A DNA stretch of 64,000 bases, from positions 186,001-250,000 of the forward strand of contig CAWAQA010000007.1 in assembly GCA_963784065.1 (NCBI GenBank). The letters are read 5' to 3'. This DNA comes from CAWAQA01 sp963784065. Its GTDB lineage: Bacteria; Acidobacteriota; Vicinamibacteria; Vicinamibacterales; UBA2999. Below are positions 1 through 9,525 of this stretch, in pieces. Position 1 is the first letter of the stretch; every line of letters starts with the position of its first letter. A model generated the notes under the pieces. That model did not search any database, was not told where the DNA came from, and saw only the letters and a list, made by a program, of their open reading frames with translations. The position numbers and the translations under genes were made by a program.

Positions 1-767
1 CCAGATGATCCGTCCCGTGCGCGCGTCGAGCGCGACGATGCTGCCGCGGAACGTGCAGCAGACATAGCCGGGCGTCTGCCGCGCGAAGGCGGTCTCGTTC
101 GACGAGACGCCGATGTAGAGCCGGTTGCCCAGGATGATCGGTGACGTCGTGATGATGGCGGCCGGGTGCGGATCCAGCTCCGTGATCCAGCGCCGGTCTC
201 CGCTCTCGGCATCGACCGCCATCAGGTTGCCGTTGAGATCGGCAACATAGACCATCCCGTGCGCGACGACCGGACTCGTGCGCGACACGGAGTTCGGAAT
301 GCCGTTGAGATCCGGAATCCTCCGTGACCACAGCAACGTCGCCGTCCCGGGCGTCTAATTTCCAGAGCCAGCCGCCCCAGTCGGGGAAATACACGGCTGC
401 GCCGCGGCGGCCCCGGTCACCACGGCGGCCGTGGCGGTCGCGTTCCCTGCCGTTCCTGTCGTCGTCATCCTCAACGACCGCGGGCGTCGCCGAGACGTCG
501 CCCATCGTCGTCGAGGACCCACTTCGGTTCGAGGCGCGCCGCCGTCCGCCGGCCGATCCGCGTCTCGAACGGCTGGCTGCGCGTGTTCCTGACGTCGTGG
601 CCGATCATGCGCCACTCGGGGTCGTCGTCGGGCCCGTCAGCGCGCGTGGGCCCCGCGCCAACCGTTGCGGCGACGGCGATCGTCGTGGCCACCGCAAAGT
701 GGACGACCGTACGGCGACTGGGCAGGAGAACCGCCCCCAGGGCGATCACGTTGCGTTTTCCCAGCAT
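1..767 (-). pseudogene. PQQ beta-propeller quinoprotein, polyvinyl-alcohol-dehydrogenase-like; partial, two frameshifts
   Basis: The 5' part of an exported quinoprotein that runs off the left edge. Translation from the ATG at 767 gives a signal sequence and then the opening of the PQQ propeller (PEWRMIGHDVRNTRSQPF). The frame must then change twice to stay in the family: near 505-515 (to read GDVSATPAVV) and near 340 (to read TLLWSRRIPDLNGIPNSVSR). The rest reads cleanly, including GYVCCTFRGSIVALDARTG, typical of the polyvinyl alcohol dehydrogenase group of PQQ proteins. About 24 residues rich in Asp, Arg and Gly (about 410-480) interrupt the segment between ATPAVV and AVYFPDWGG. Such proteins oxidise alcohols in the periplasm and pass electrons to cytochrome c. 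Both breaks behave as single-base insertions, so decay and sequence error are both possible. Confidence 0.8.
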
Positions 768-1389
768 GGTTCCTCTTCCTCACGCACCGCAGTAGGCGCG
801 CCGGCTTGAACTGTTTGCAGCGTTCCAGGCGAGGGAATACTTGCACCGAATCGCGCGGCACCTGCACAGACTGACCGGACCGACGGGGACGCGGCTGGGG
901 GGCCATCCAGCCGCCCCGTGTCAGGCATCGACACACCGTCTATCGCGAGACACGGCGTTCTGACGGCCTGGAATCACTAAGTAGCTTCGCATCAATAGCT
1001 TGCCGCCGATAAGACTGGTGGCTCGACTCGAGCGCGCTCTGGTCCCTCCGTCCAATCGTCGCTCGCGCTGAGCTAACTTCCCATACAGGCCCGGCACATT
1101 TTTTCATCAGCGACGCGCACGACATCCGTTGCCCTCCCGCGGCAACGGCGCGATCGTGCAGCGCCTGCGCGTTGCGGCTGTAAAAGGCGAGTAACGGCAT
1201 ATCGGTTGCTCGTGCTGCTGCCCGCTGACCGCTGTATCTGCAAGCGTGTCAGCACGCCCGGGTCCCCGCTCCCCCTCGATTCGACGGCGGTGACGTTCAT
1301 TACCGCCAGAACAGATTCAGCAAACACGGGTTTGCCGCAGCCGGCACGCGGCCATGCGGTGAACGTACGCCGAAAACGGAGATACAGCT
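768..1389. other. Intergenic, no convincing gene
   Basis: This is the gap between the broken quinoprotein and the haloperoxidase-like gene. The only hint of coding is on the minus strand near 1120-1200, where a short stretch (FYSRNAQALHDRAVAAGG) resembles the C-terminal half of VOC/glyoxalase proteins. It continues into an unrelated-looking reading and has no start context. It may be a fossil. No clear promoter or terminator was recognised. Confidence 0.4.
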
Positions 1390-2934
1390 ATGCCTCTGAG
1401 TCGAACATCTCGCGCATTCGTCCTCGCGGCGCTCGTCCTGGCCGGAGGCGCGCTCGCCGCCGCGCAGGGCGCGGCGACCGACAACTGGTTCTGGGGACCG
1501 CTCTATCAATTCACCGGAGCGCCTCCATCCGACCAGGAGCTGGGTCAGTTCGCGGAGCTGACCAACGAGACGGGCGCCGCGGACCGATTGCGCCATTGGA
1601 ACCAGATCGCGATCGATGCCAGCGGACTCGATCACACCCCGCTCGAGGAGGGCGAAGACCGGGTGTTCGGCGAGCAGCTTGGTCCCGGCCGCGCCAGCCT
1701 GGCGATCGCGATCGTTCATATCGCCGTGCACGACGCGGTGAACGCGATCGTCGGGCGATACGCCACCTACACCGGGTTGCGGCGTGCACCCGCGGGCGCC
1801 TCGCTGGAGGCGGCGATCGCGCAGGCGGCGCACGACACGCTGGTTGCCGGGTTTCCGTCGCAGCGCCGCAACTTCGATCTGGCGCTGGCCCGCGATCTGG
1901 CATTGCTGTCCAACTCACAGTCCAAGAGCGACGGCATCGCGACGGGCCGGCGTGCCGCCGCCGCCATACTCGCGCGGCGTGCCGACGATGGATCGGACCA
2001 TCTCGAACCGCAGATGGGCGAAGGGTACGTGCCGGACGACAAGCCGGGGATCTGGAGGCAGGATCCCGTCAGCCTCCTGCCGGTGGCGCTTGGCGCGTTC
2101 TGGGGCGACGTGACGCCGCTGGTGCTGCGGTCCGGAGCACAGTTCCGGGCGCCCGCGCCGCCGGCGATGACGAGCACGCGCTACACGTCCGCGTACAACG
2201 AGGTCAAGCGGCTGGGTGGCGACGGCGAGGTCACGCGAACCGAACGGAGCGCGCGTCAGACATTCATCGGAATCTTCTGGGCCTACGACGGCACCCCGAG
2301 TCTGTGCGCGCCGCCACGCTTGTACAACCAGATCGCGATGACCGTCGCGCGGCGAATGGGCACGCATCGCGACGTCGTCGACCTCGCGCGGCTGCTCGCG
2401 CTCGTCAACGTGGCGATGGCCGACTCCGGCATCGCCATCTGGGAGTCGAAGTTTCATTACAACGTGTGGCGGCCCGTGACCGGCATCCGTGAGGCGGACC
2501 GTGGCACAGGCCCCACCGGTGCGGGCGACGGCAACCCGAACACGTCCGGGAATGTCAGGTTCACCCCGCTCGGCGCTCCCGCCAGCAATCTCGTCGGACC
2601 CGACTTCACGCCGCCGTTTCCGTCGTATCCCTCGGGCCACGCCGGATTCGGCGGGGCGCTCTTCCAGATCCTGCGGCGGTTCTACGGCACCGATAAGATT
2701 TCCTTCACCTTCGTGTCCGACGAGTTCAACGGCGTCACGCGTGGCAACGACGGCCTCGTGCGGCCGCTGATGCCTCGCAGCTTCGCGTCGCTCTCCCAGG
2801 CCGAGGAAGAGAACGGCCAGAGTCGAATCTACCTGGGTATCCACTGGGCATTCGACAAGACCGAAGGCATCGCGCAAGGACGACAGGTGGCGAACTACGT
2901 GTACGACAGGGTGTTCCGCAGGGTATCGAGCTAG
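1390..2934 (+). CDS. Exported vanadium-dependent haloperoxidase / PAP2-like protein
   Basis: A 514-residue protein with a clear signal peptide (hydrophobic core in residues 10-25, AAAQ cleavage region). All vanadate/phosphate-site elements of the vanadium chloroperoxidase-PAP2 superfamily are visible: K and R in SKFHYNVWRP (about 353-362), the S-G-H loop in PSYPSGHAGFGG (about 411-422), and R and H in SRIYLGIHWAFD (about 478-489). The length fits the larger haloperoxidase-like phosphatases rather than short PAP2 phosphatases. Family members either oxidise halides with peroxide or hydrolyse phosphate esters; sequence alone does not decide which. It acts in the periplasm or outside the cell. 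The start follows GGAGATACAGCT. It stands alone, with a repeat cluster downstream. Confidence 0.88.
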   Translation: MPLSRTSRAFVLAALVLAGGALAAAQGAATDNWFWGPLYQFTGAPPSDQELGQFAELTNETGAADRLRHWNQIAIDASGLDHTPLEEGEDRVFGEQLGPGRASLAIAIVHIAVHDAVNAIVGRYATYTGLRRAPAGASLEAAIAQAAHDTLVAGFPSQRRNFDLALARDLALLSNSQSKSDGIATGRRAAAAILARRADDGSDHLEPQMGEGYVPDDKPGIWRQDPVSLLPVALGAFWGDVTPLVLRSGAQFRAPAPPAMTSTRYTSAYNEVKRLGGDGEVTRTERSARQTFIGIFWAYDGTPSLCAPPRLYNQIAMTVARRMGTHRDVVDLARLLALVNVAMADSGIAIWESKFHYNVWRPVTGIREADRGTGPTGAGDGNPNTSGNVRFTPLGAPASNLVGPDFTPPFPSYPSGHAGFGGALFQILRRFYGTDKISFTFVSDEFNGVTRGNDGLVRPLMPRSFASLSQAEEENGQSRIYLGIHWAFDKTEGIAQGRQVANYVYDRVFRRVSS

Positions 2935-2976
2935 CGCCCGCGCGGGCACGACGGGGGCGGCGTCGCGTCTCGCGGT

Positions 2977-3160
2977 CCAGGCCGACCTGAAGGTCGGCCT
3001 CTAGGAACGCGTCACGCACGTCGGGCCGGCTGAAGCCGGCCCCCCACGATCGGTTGAAATTCTGCGATCGCATTAGGGCTCTCGTAGGGGCCGGCTTCAG
3101 CCGGCCCTTCGCGAGTTGAGCCCGGATGGCTTCGTAGAGGCCGACCTTCAGGTCGGCCTT
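2977..3160. repeat. Cluster of four palindromic intergenic repeats (two families)
   Basis: Two palindromes are interleaved in the gap between the haloperoxidase-like gene and the protease gene. Family 1 (core AGGCCGACCTTCAGGTCGGCCT, written here in halves: AGGCCGACCTT and CAGGTCGGCCT) lies at 2977-3003 and 3134-3160. Family 2 (GGGCCGGCTTCAGCCGGCCC) lies at 3023-3045 and 3084-3108. Outer copies and inner copies are each in opposite orientation, so the whole block is itself an inverted arrangement. The same families recur elsewhere in the window, always between genes. They resemble REP-type elements that can fold as stem-loops. Confidence 0.85.
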
Positions 3161-3255
3161 GAACGGGCCTTCGCTGGACGGCACTCCTGGCCGGGCGCGC
3201 TCGTGGTTCAATAGCCAGCACCGACCACGCGTGCCGGAGTACCAAGGAGATGTCG

Positions 3256-4680
3256 ATGGCAAGAAGCAGCCGGAACGGGATGGTGCTCACCGCCGTCCTC
3301 ATGACCCTGGTGTCGAGTGCGGATGTACGCGCGCAGACAACGGCTCGTGCGGTTGCGGCGGCGGCGCCGGACTTGAGCAGTTCGCTCGAAAGCACGGCGC
3401 GCCTCGTTGGACCGGCGATCGTCGAGATCTTCGCGACCTCGTATGCGCCCGGTGCAGGCGTCGTGCCGCGCACCGCCGATCTCGTCACGACGCAGCGCGC
3501 GTCCGGGTCGGGCGTGATCGTCGATCCCGAAGGCTATATCGTCACCAACGCGCACGTCGTCCGCAGCGCGCAGCGCCTGCGCGTCGAGGTGCCCGGACCA
3601 GCCACCGGCCTCTCCCGGCTCGCGACGCACAGCCGCACGATGAGCGGCCGGATCGTCGGGATCGACCTTGAAACGGATCTTGCGGTGATCAAGGTCGAGG
3701 AACGGAACCTGCCCGCGCTGGCATTCGGTGACTCCGACGAGCTCAAGACCGGCCAGGTCGTGCTCGCCTTTGGCAGTCCGCTCGGGTTGAGCAACTCGGT
3801 CTCCCTGGGTGTGGTCAGCGCCGTCGCGCGGCAGCTCGAGCCCGAGTCACCGATGATCTACGTGCAGACCGACGCGTCCATCAACCCTGGCAGCAGCGGC
3901 GGCCCGCTCGTGGACCTGCGCGGCCGGGTTGTGGGTATCAACACCTTGATCGCCTCTCGAACAGGCGGCAACGACGGCCTCGGGTTTGCCGCGCCGAGCA
4001 ACATCGTTCGCACGGTCTACGAGCAACTCCGGAAGATCGGCCGCGTGCGCCGCGGTGATATCGGCGTCCGCACGCAGACGGTCACGCCGACGCTGGCAAC
4101 CGGTCTGGGCCTGGCGCGGGATCAGGGCGCCGTCCTCGCCGACGTGCGGCCGGGCAGCGCGGCCGCCCAGGCCGGGCTGCGCCCCGGCGACCTGGTCCTC
4201 GCGCTCGACGGCAAGGCGATGGAGAACGGCCGCCAGCTGCAGGTGGGTCTCTATCGCCGCCTCGCCGGCGACGTCGTGTCGCTCGACATCCTCCGAGACG
4301 GTCAGGTGATGAAGGTACCCGTCGCCATGACCGAGCGTCGCGATCCGCTGGCTGGTTTGACGGAATCGATCGACCCGCGGCAGAACCTGGTGCCTCGACT
4401 GGGCATTCTCGGCGTGACGCTCGACCCCCGTCTCGCCGAGGTGTTGCCCGCGCTCCGCGTGCGGTCTGGCGTCATCGTGGCCTCGACGGTGATGGGCGCC
4501 CTCGACGCGCGCGACGGCGGCCTGGCTGCCGGCGACGTCATCTATTCCGTCAATCGGACACCAGTGGCGGGCCTCGCCGAACTGCGGGCCGCGCTCGATC
4601 AGTTGACATCCGGCAATCCCGTTGTCCTGCAGCTCGAACGCCGTGGTGAACTGATGTACCTCGCCTTTACCGTCGACTAG
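3256..4680 (+). CDS. HtrA/DegP-type periplasmic serine protease with two PDZ domains
   Basis: A trypsin-like protease of the DegP/DegQ family, exported by an N-terminal signal peptide. The catalytic triad is complete: His100 in VTNAHVV, Asp141 in LETDLAVIKVE, and Ser214 in NPGSSGGPL (the family norm is GNSGGPL, so Asn is replaced by Ser). PDZ1 follows at about 255-350 and PDZ2 at about 370-475. Such proteases degrade or refold damaged envelope proteins. The ATG at 3250 abuts the AAGGAG ribosome site at 3244-3249, so the ATG at 3256, six bases further on, is chosen. The cardiolipin synthase gene follows almost at once, suggesting co-transcription of two envelope-maintenance genes. Confidence 0.92.
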   Translation: MARSSRNGMVLTAVLMTLVSSADVRAQTTARAVAAAAPDLSSSLESTARLVGPAIVEIFATSYAPGAGVVPRTADLVTTQRASGSGVIVDPEGYIVTNAHVVRSAQRLRVEVPGPATGLSRLATHSRTMSGRIVGIDLETDLAVIKVEERNLPALAFGDSDELKTGQVVLAFGSPLGLSNSVSLGVVSAVARQLEPESPMIYVQTDASINPGSSGGPLVDLRGRVVGINTLIASRTGGNDGLGFAAPSNIVRTVYEQLRKIGRVRRGDIGVRTQTVTPTLATGLGLARDQGAVLADVRPGSAAAQAGLRPGDLVLALDGKAMENGRQLQVGLYRRLAGDVVSLDILRDGQVMKVPVAMTERRDPLAGLTESIDPRQNLVPRLGILGVTLDPRLAEVLPALRVRSGVIVASTVMGALDARDGGLAAGDVIYSVNRTPVAGLAELRAALDQLTSGNPVVLQLERRGELMYLAFTVD

Positions 4681-4686
4681 TTGCCG

Positions 4687-6186
4687 ATGGCACACCCCCC
4701 AACAACGACCGCGGCGGCCGGACGAACGGTCCGACAGCGGAGCACACGCCCGTCCCGGCCGCGAAGCCGGCCGTCGCGATGGCATCGACGGCCCGGGGCC
4801 GGCTGGCGATATCGGCCCGACCCGCGGACGCGGCCGCCAAAGGGCCTGCTCTCCTTCTGGACGCGCGGCCGGCGGTTGTTGTGGGCCTGGTGGCCCTGGG
4901 CGCTCGTGAGTATCTGGGCCGCGACGGACTCGCGCTGGGGATTGTCGTTCGGGACCGGCGCCATGGCGATCGTGAGCTACCTGATCATGCCGGCGGTGCC
5001 GGCGCCGCGCTACGGGCTCGATCACGAGTTCTCGATCGACTCCGACGAGTTCGTCAGCACCATCGCCGGCGCGAGCGGTGTGCCGTTCGTCGCCGGCAAC
5101 GCGGTGGAGCTCCTGAACAACGGCGACGCGTTCTATCCGCGGATGCTGGCGGACATCGAGCAGACCGAGCAGTCCATCACCATCGAGGCCTACATCTACT
5201 GGGCCGGCGCCGTCGGCCTGCAGTTCGCCAACGCCCTGGCCGCGCGCGCACGAGCGGGCGTCAGGGTCAAGATTCTGCTCGACGCGATCGGGTCGTCGAG
5301 CCTTGGGCCGCAGGTCCTCGAGGTACTCGAATCGGCCGGGTGCCAGGTCGCCTGGTACAACCCGATCAAGTGGTACACCATCGGGAGGTTCAACAACCGC
5401 ACCCACCGGAAGTCGCTCATCCTCGACGGCCGGATCGCATACACCGGCGGCGCCGGCATCGCGGATCATTGGGTCGGAAATGCGGGCGGGCCGGACCAGT
5501 GGCGCGACATGCAGATCCGGATCGACGGGCCGGCGGTGACGCCGCTGCAGACGGGCATGGCGTACAACTGGTTGAAAACGACCGGTGAGCTCCTGTCGGG
5601 GCCGCTTTACTATCCGGTGCCGGAGCCGCGGGGACGGCTCGCCGTGCAAACGCTCCTGAGCTCTCCGGAGACCGGCGCCTCCAGCGTGCGCACGATGTAC
5701 TCGCTGTCCATCGTCTGCGCGCGCAAGTCCATCTACATCGCCAATCCGTATTTCGTTCCCGACCCGGTGGCGATTGAGACGCTGATCGAGGCGAAGCAGC
5801 GCGGCGTCGACGTGCGCATCATGGTGTCGGGCATCCGGAACGACAACTGGCTCGCGCGCCAGAACAGCGTTCGGCTGTTCGGACGGTTCCTCGACGCCGG
5901 CGTGGAGATCCTCGAGTACAACCGCACCATGCTGCATCAGAAGACGATGGTGGTGGACGGTCTCTGGGCCACCGCCGGGACGACGAACTTCGACAATCGT
6001 TCGTTTGCCCACAACGAGGAAAGCAACATCTGCGTGTACGACGAAGCCCTCGCCGCGGAGTTCCAGCGGATCTTTCTCGAAGATGCCGCCCGCTGTACGC
6101 CCGTGCAGCGGGACACGTGGCGTCGCCGGGGCGCGTGGGCCCGGGTGCAGGAGTTCGTCGCGGCGTTCCTGCAGGAGCAGGCGTAG
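4687..6186 (+). CDS. cls: Cardiolipin synthase / phospholipase D family protein
   Basis: A membrane-bound phosphatidyltransferase that condenses two phosphatidylglycerols, or phosphatidylglycerol plus another phospholipid, to cardiolipin. Both HKD motifs are intact: H240-x-K242-x4-D247 in HRKSLILDG and H417-x-K419-x4-D424 in HQKTMVVDG, followed by TNFDNRS. The N-terminus is odd: a long Arg/Pro-rich stretch (about residues 10-60) precedes a Trp-rich hydrophobic segment (about 65-100) instead of the usual two clean membrane helices. A TTG at 4681 lies two codons upstream of the ATG used here. It begins right after the protease gene stop and is probably in the same transcript. Confidence 0.9.
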   Translation: MAHPPTTTAAAGRTVRQRSTRPSRPRSRPSRWHRRPGAGWRYRPDPRTRPPKGLLSFWTRGRRLLWAWWPWALVSIWAATDSRWGLSFGTGAMAIVSYLIMPAVPAPRYGLDHEFSIDSDEFVSTIAGASGVPFVAGNAVELLNNGDAFYPRMLADIEQTEQSITIEAYIYWAGAVGLQFANALAARARAGVRVKILLDAIGSSSLGPQVLEVLESAGCQVAWYNPIKWYTIGRFNNRTHRKSLILDGRIAYTGGAGIADHWVGNAGGPDQWRDMQIRIDGPAVTPLQTGMAYNWLKTTGELLSGPLYYPVPEPRGRLAVQTLLSSPETGASSVRTMYSLSIVCARKSIYIANPYFVPDPVAIETLIEAKQRGVDVRIMVSGIRNDNWLARQNSVRLFGRFLDAGVEILEYNRTMLHQKTMVVDGLWATAGTTNFDNRSFAHNEESNICVYDEALAAEFQRIFLEDAARCTPVQRDTWRRRGAWARVQEFVAAFLQEQA

Positions 6187-6232
6187 AGTTGGAGCAGAAA
6201 TGGTCGGGCGGGGGAAGAGGCCGGCGCGGGCC

Positions 6233-6527
6233 ATGTTCGTCATCGAACTGACCTACAAGGTCCCGCTCTCCACCATCGACGCGCACATGGCGGCGCACGT
6301 CGTGTTCTTGAAGAAGTACTATGCGTCCGGCCATTTCCTGGTCTCGGGTCGCAAGCAGCCGCGAGATGGCGGGATCATCCTGGCCGTCGGCAAGAGCCGG
6401 CAGCACATCGAGGCCATCATCTCGGAAGATCCGTTCTCACGAGCACGGCCTCGCCGACTTTCGCGTCATCGAGTTCAACGCCAGCCAGTGCGCCGACGAC
6501 ATTCAACAGCGGATCGACGGCGACTGA
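6233..6527 (+). pseudogene. YciI-family protein, frameshifted
   Basis: A short dimeric ferredoxin-like-fold protein of the YciI family (small proteins of mostly unknown role). Translation from the ATG at 6233 gives FVIELTYKVPLSTIDAHMA and then KKYYASGHFLVSGRKQP, the family core. After ISEDPF the frame shifts by +1 near 6435-6440, and the proper C-terminus (HGLADFRVIEFNASQC) is read to the stop at 6525-6527. One extra base explains the break. It lies 46 bases after the cardiolipin synthase gene. Confidence 0.75.
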
Positions 6528-6837
6528 TCAGGAGATCATGACGCGGCCAGCGGGAAGCGAGGCCGGCCGTGGCGTCGGCCGTTCCCTGCCGCGAAGGTGT
6601 GCCGGGGACCCTCCTGGCGTCGAACGGACCGGGTGGAAATCCGCCCAGGCGGCCCGAGTGTGCCTGGATGCGCTAGAATCACTCGGCTTTTGTCGCGCGT
6701 GGATTGCCGAGCCACGGCTGCAGGGCGACGCGCCGATCGAACGCGACGTACGAACAGATTCGCGGGTCGAGTGAGGAACCGGTGAAACGAACGGGGGGCC
6801 TGGAATACCGCGGCCCGGCCAACGAGGAGGAGTGGCG
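6528..6837. other. Intergenic, nothing recognised
   Basis: About 300 bases between the YciI gene and the PCu(A)C-like gene. A 78-codon open frame crosses it but has Arg-rich, shadow-like composition and no ribosome site. A GAGGAGG ribosome site for the next gene lies at 6824-6830. Confidence 0.4.
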
Positions 6838-7281
6838 ATGTCTGTCTTGGTTCGCAGTGCCTTGAGTCTGACGATGTTGATCTCGGTTTCGGCCGGTGCC
6901 ATCGTCATTGCTGGCCAGAAGGACAAGGTCGCCGCGGCAACCGCCTGGGTCAAGACCCCGGCAGCAAGCGAGAAGACGGCGATGGCATTCGTCGACATCG
7001 ATAACCCGACGATGTACGACGTCTTCTTCACGGCTGGGACCACGGACGCCGCCGGCAAAGTGGAGCTGCGCGACAAGAGCAAAGGCGCCGATGCACGCGC
7101 GCAGACCGTTGACTTCGTTACCGTGCCGGCCTACGGGAGCCTCTCGATGGATCAGAACAGCGTCTACTTGATGCTGGTCGATCTGAAGCGCCCCTTGAAG
7201 CCAGGCGAGATGGTTTCCCTGACTTTGTCCACGCAGGATGGGCTCAAGCTCCAGGTCTCGGCTCCCGTCCGCAATCAGTAG
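6838..7281 (+). CDS. PCu(A)C-fold exported protein lacking the copper ligands
   Basis: A small exported protein with a signal peptide (about residues 1-26) and a cupredoxin-like PCu(A)C/DUF461 domain. The framework is clear: AWVKTP, AMAFVDIDNPT, AGKVELRDKSKG, VPAYGSLSM, VYLMLVDLKRPLKPGEMVSL. True PCu(A)C copper chaperones bind Cu(I) through a His/Met set (His in the VELHE strand and an H-x-M). Here the first His is Arg (VELRD) and the second is Tyr (VYLM), so ordinary copper binding is unlikely. The start at 6838 is set by GAGGAGG seven bases upstream; a GTG at 6832 is too close to that site. It stands upstream of ftsH, about 200 bases away. Confidence 0.7.
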   Translation: MSVLVRSALSLTMLISVSAGAIVIAGQKDKVAAATAWVKTPAASEKTAMAFVDIDNPTMYDVFFTAGTTDAAGKVELRDKSKGADARAQTVDFVTVPAYGSLSMDQNSVYLMLVDLKRPLKPGEMVSLTLSTQDGLKLQVSAPVRNQ

Positions 7282-7479
7282 TCGCGGACAACACGATAGA
7301 GCGCGGAACGATCGCGGCGCGGCGCGGCATCACCCGCTCGCACCGTCGATCGTTGGCGTGATCCATCCAGCCCCGTGGCCGAACCAGTCAGTACTCCATC
7401 TCGCTGGCAGATCTTCACGGCCCTTTGAGCCCACCGTGAACCGGGGACGCTCACTGAGGCACGCCAAAGGGATCGAGAC

Positions 7480-9453
7480 ATGACCGCGCAAGGCTCGCAA
7501 CCACCTCTGGATTCGCAGCAGGAACGGCCACCATCCGCAGGGCCCGCCGGGCAGCCATCGTCACGACCCTGGCGCACGGAAGGACTTCCCAAAGGGGGGA
7601 ATCCGACAAAGCCCAGGCCCCGATGGCTGACGATGGCAGCGTGGCTGCTTGGGTACCTGGTGCTGTTCGGGATGCTGACGGTCCAGGATCAGCTTTCAGG
7701 ACCGCAGCCCGTGCCCTACACGGAGTTCAAGATCCAGGTCGCGAACAGAAACGTCGGCGAACTGTTTGCCCGCGGCGATTCGATCGAGGGCCAGCTGAAA
7801 AAAGCGGCACCGGTTCCCGGCGAGCTGGATCGCAGCTATCAGCAATTCACGACCGAGCGGCCCACGTTCGCCAGTGACAACCTGCTGGACGAGTTGACGG
7901 CGGGCGGCGCCACGGTGCGTGCGACACCGCTGGTCCAGCAGCGTGGCTTCCTGGCCAACCTGCTGATTTCGTTTGCCCCGATCCTCCTCCTCGTTGGCTT
8001 CTACGTCTGGATGTTCAAGCGCCAGCAGGGCGCGATGGCCGGGGGATTACTGGGCGCCAGCAAGCAGAAGCGCGTCGATCCCGAAACGGTTCGCGTCACG
8101 TTCGACGACGTCGCCGGTATCGACGAAGTCGAAGCGGAGATCAACGAGGTCGTCGATTTCCTGAAGGACCCCGAAAAGTATCGGCGTCTCGGCGCCCGTG
8201 CTCCCAAGGGAGTGCTGCTGGCCGGAGCTCCCGGTACCGGGAAGACCTTATTGGCGCGAGCCACCGCGGGCGAGGCGAAAGTCCCTTTCTTCAGCGCCAG
8301 CGCCTCCGAGTTCATCGAGATGATCGTCGGAGTGGGCGCCAGCCGGGTCCGCGAGCTTTTCTCGGAGGCGCGGAAGGTCGCGCCCGCGATCATCTTCATC
8401 GACGAGATCGACACGATCGGCCGCGCGCGCGGCGGGGCGCGGGCTTTCGGTGGTCACGACGAGCGCGAACAGACTCTCAACCAGATCCTGACCGAGATGG
8501 ATGGGTTTTCCGGTCATGAGGGCGTCGTCGTCCTGGCCGCCACCAACCGGCCGGACGTCCTCGACCCGGCGCTGCTGCGGCCGGGACGGTTCGACCGGCA
8601 GATCATCATTCACCCACCCGACCACAAAGGCCGCGTCGAGATCCTGAGGGTTCACACGCGGAAGGTCCCTCTCGCACCGGACGTCGATCTGGAGCAGTTG
8701 GCCGCGTCCACACCCGGGATGACTGGCGCCGACCTCGCCAATCTGGTCAACGAGGCCGCTCTCCTCGCCGCCCGCCGCAGGCAGGACGTGGTCTCGCAGC
8801 GCGATCTGACTGATGCGCTCGAGAAGGTCCAGCTCGGCACCGCGCGCAACGTGGTGATTCCCGAAGAGCAACGACGCCGGACGGCGTATCACGAAGCCGG
8901 TCACGCGTTGATAGGCATGCTGCAGCCGGGGGCGGACCCGGTGCGGAAGGTCTCGATCATTCCTCGCGGCCGTGCGTTGGGCGTCACGTTGTCCACACCC
9001 GACTCCGACCGCTACGGCTATGACGCCGACTACCTTCGCGGCCGGATCATTGGTGCGCTCGGGGGCATGGCCGCGGAGCAGGAGATCTTCAACATCGTCA
9101 CGACGGGTGCGGAGAGCGACCTCGAGATCGTCACGCGCGTCGCGCGCTCCATGGTCGGCCGATGGGGCATGTCCGAGCGAATCGGGACGCTGTCCGTGCT
9201 GCCGGCGGAGGGCGACCCGCGCATGGCCGGCATCTCGGAGGGTCTCCTCGACGCCGTGGACGAAGAGGTTCGTCGGATCACGGACGAGTGCTACACCGAG
9301 GCGCGGCGACTGTTGAGAGAGAACCGCGACAAGCTCGATGCGATCGTCGTCCAGCTCCTCGCGCATGAGAGCTTGAACGAGCCCGAGATCTACGCCGCTG
9401 CCGGTATAACGCGCCCGGCAGTCACGCCAGCGCCGGCGCCCGTACCCGCGTAG
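7480..9453 (+). CDS. ftsH: ATP-dependent zinc metalloprotease FtsH
   Basis: A membrane-anchored AAA+ protease that extracts and degrades membrane and regulatory proteins. Order: Gln/Pro-rich cytosolic N-terminus (1-48), first membrane helix (about 50-68), a periplasmic domain, second helix (about 155-178), AAA module with Walker A GAPGTGKT (249-256), Walker B IIFIDEID (305-312) and second region of homology (TNRPDVLDPALLRPGRFD), then the peptidase with zinc motif HEAGH at about 471. Length 657 fits the family. The N-terminal extension of about 45 residues before the first helix is longer than in many FtsH. The roughly 200-base upstream gap shows no recognisable promoter. Confidence 0.96.
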   Translation: MTAQGSQPPLDSQQERPPSAGPAGQPSSRPWRTEGLPKGGNPTKPRPRWLTMAAWLLGYLVLFGMLTVQDQLSGPQPVPYTEFKIQVANRNVGELFARGDSIEGQLKKAAPVPGELDRSYQQFTTERPTFASDNLLDELTAGGATVRATPLVQQRGFLANLLISFAPILLLVGFYVWMFKRQQGAMAGGLLGASKQKRVDPETVRVTFDDVAGIDEVEAEINEVVDFLKDPEKYRRLGARAPKGVLLAGAPGTGKTLLARATAGEAKVPFFSASASEFIEMIVGVGASRVRELFSEARKVAPAIIFIDEIDTIGRARGGARAFGGHDEREQTLNQILTEMDGFSGHEGVVVLAATNRPDVLDPALLRPGRFDRQIIIHPPDHKGRVEILRVHTRKVPLAPDVDLEQLAASTPGMTGADLANLVNEAALLAARRRQDVVSQRDLTDALEKVQLGTARNVVIPEEQRRRTAYHEAGHALIGMLQPGADPVRKVSIIPRGRALGVTLSTPDSDRYGYDADYLRGRIIGALGGMAAEQEIFNIVTTGAESDLEIVTRVARSMVGRWGMSERIGTLSVLPAEGDPRMAGISEGLLDAVDEEVRRITDECYTEARRLLRENRDKLDAIVVQLLAHESLNEPEIYAAAGITRPAVTPAPAPVPA

Positions 9454-9525
9454 ACGGCTGAAGCTCGCGCAAGGCGATGGCCGCGGCTCGAGCCTTGTCC
9501 GTTTCCTCAACAAGGTGGCTGCCGG

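Noticed and set aside
940..1200. VOC/glyoxalase gene on the minus strand
   Set aside because: Only about 18 residues resemble the family; the rest does not and there is no start context. Mentioned as a possible fossil only.
2977..3160. CRISPR array
   Set aside because: Palindromes of two families in alternating orientation with unequal spacing and no uniform spacers; REP-like elements fit better.
3847..6243. 798-codon open frame antisense to the protease and cardiolipin synthase genes
   Set aside because: Arg/His/Pro-rich composition with no domain; it is the expected antisense shadow of GC-rich codons. The plus strand has complete catalytic motifs.
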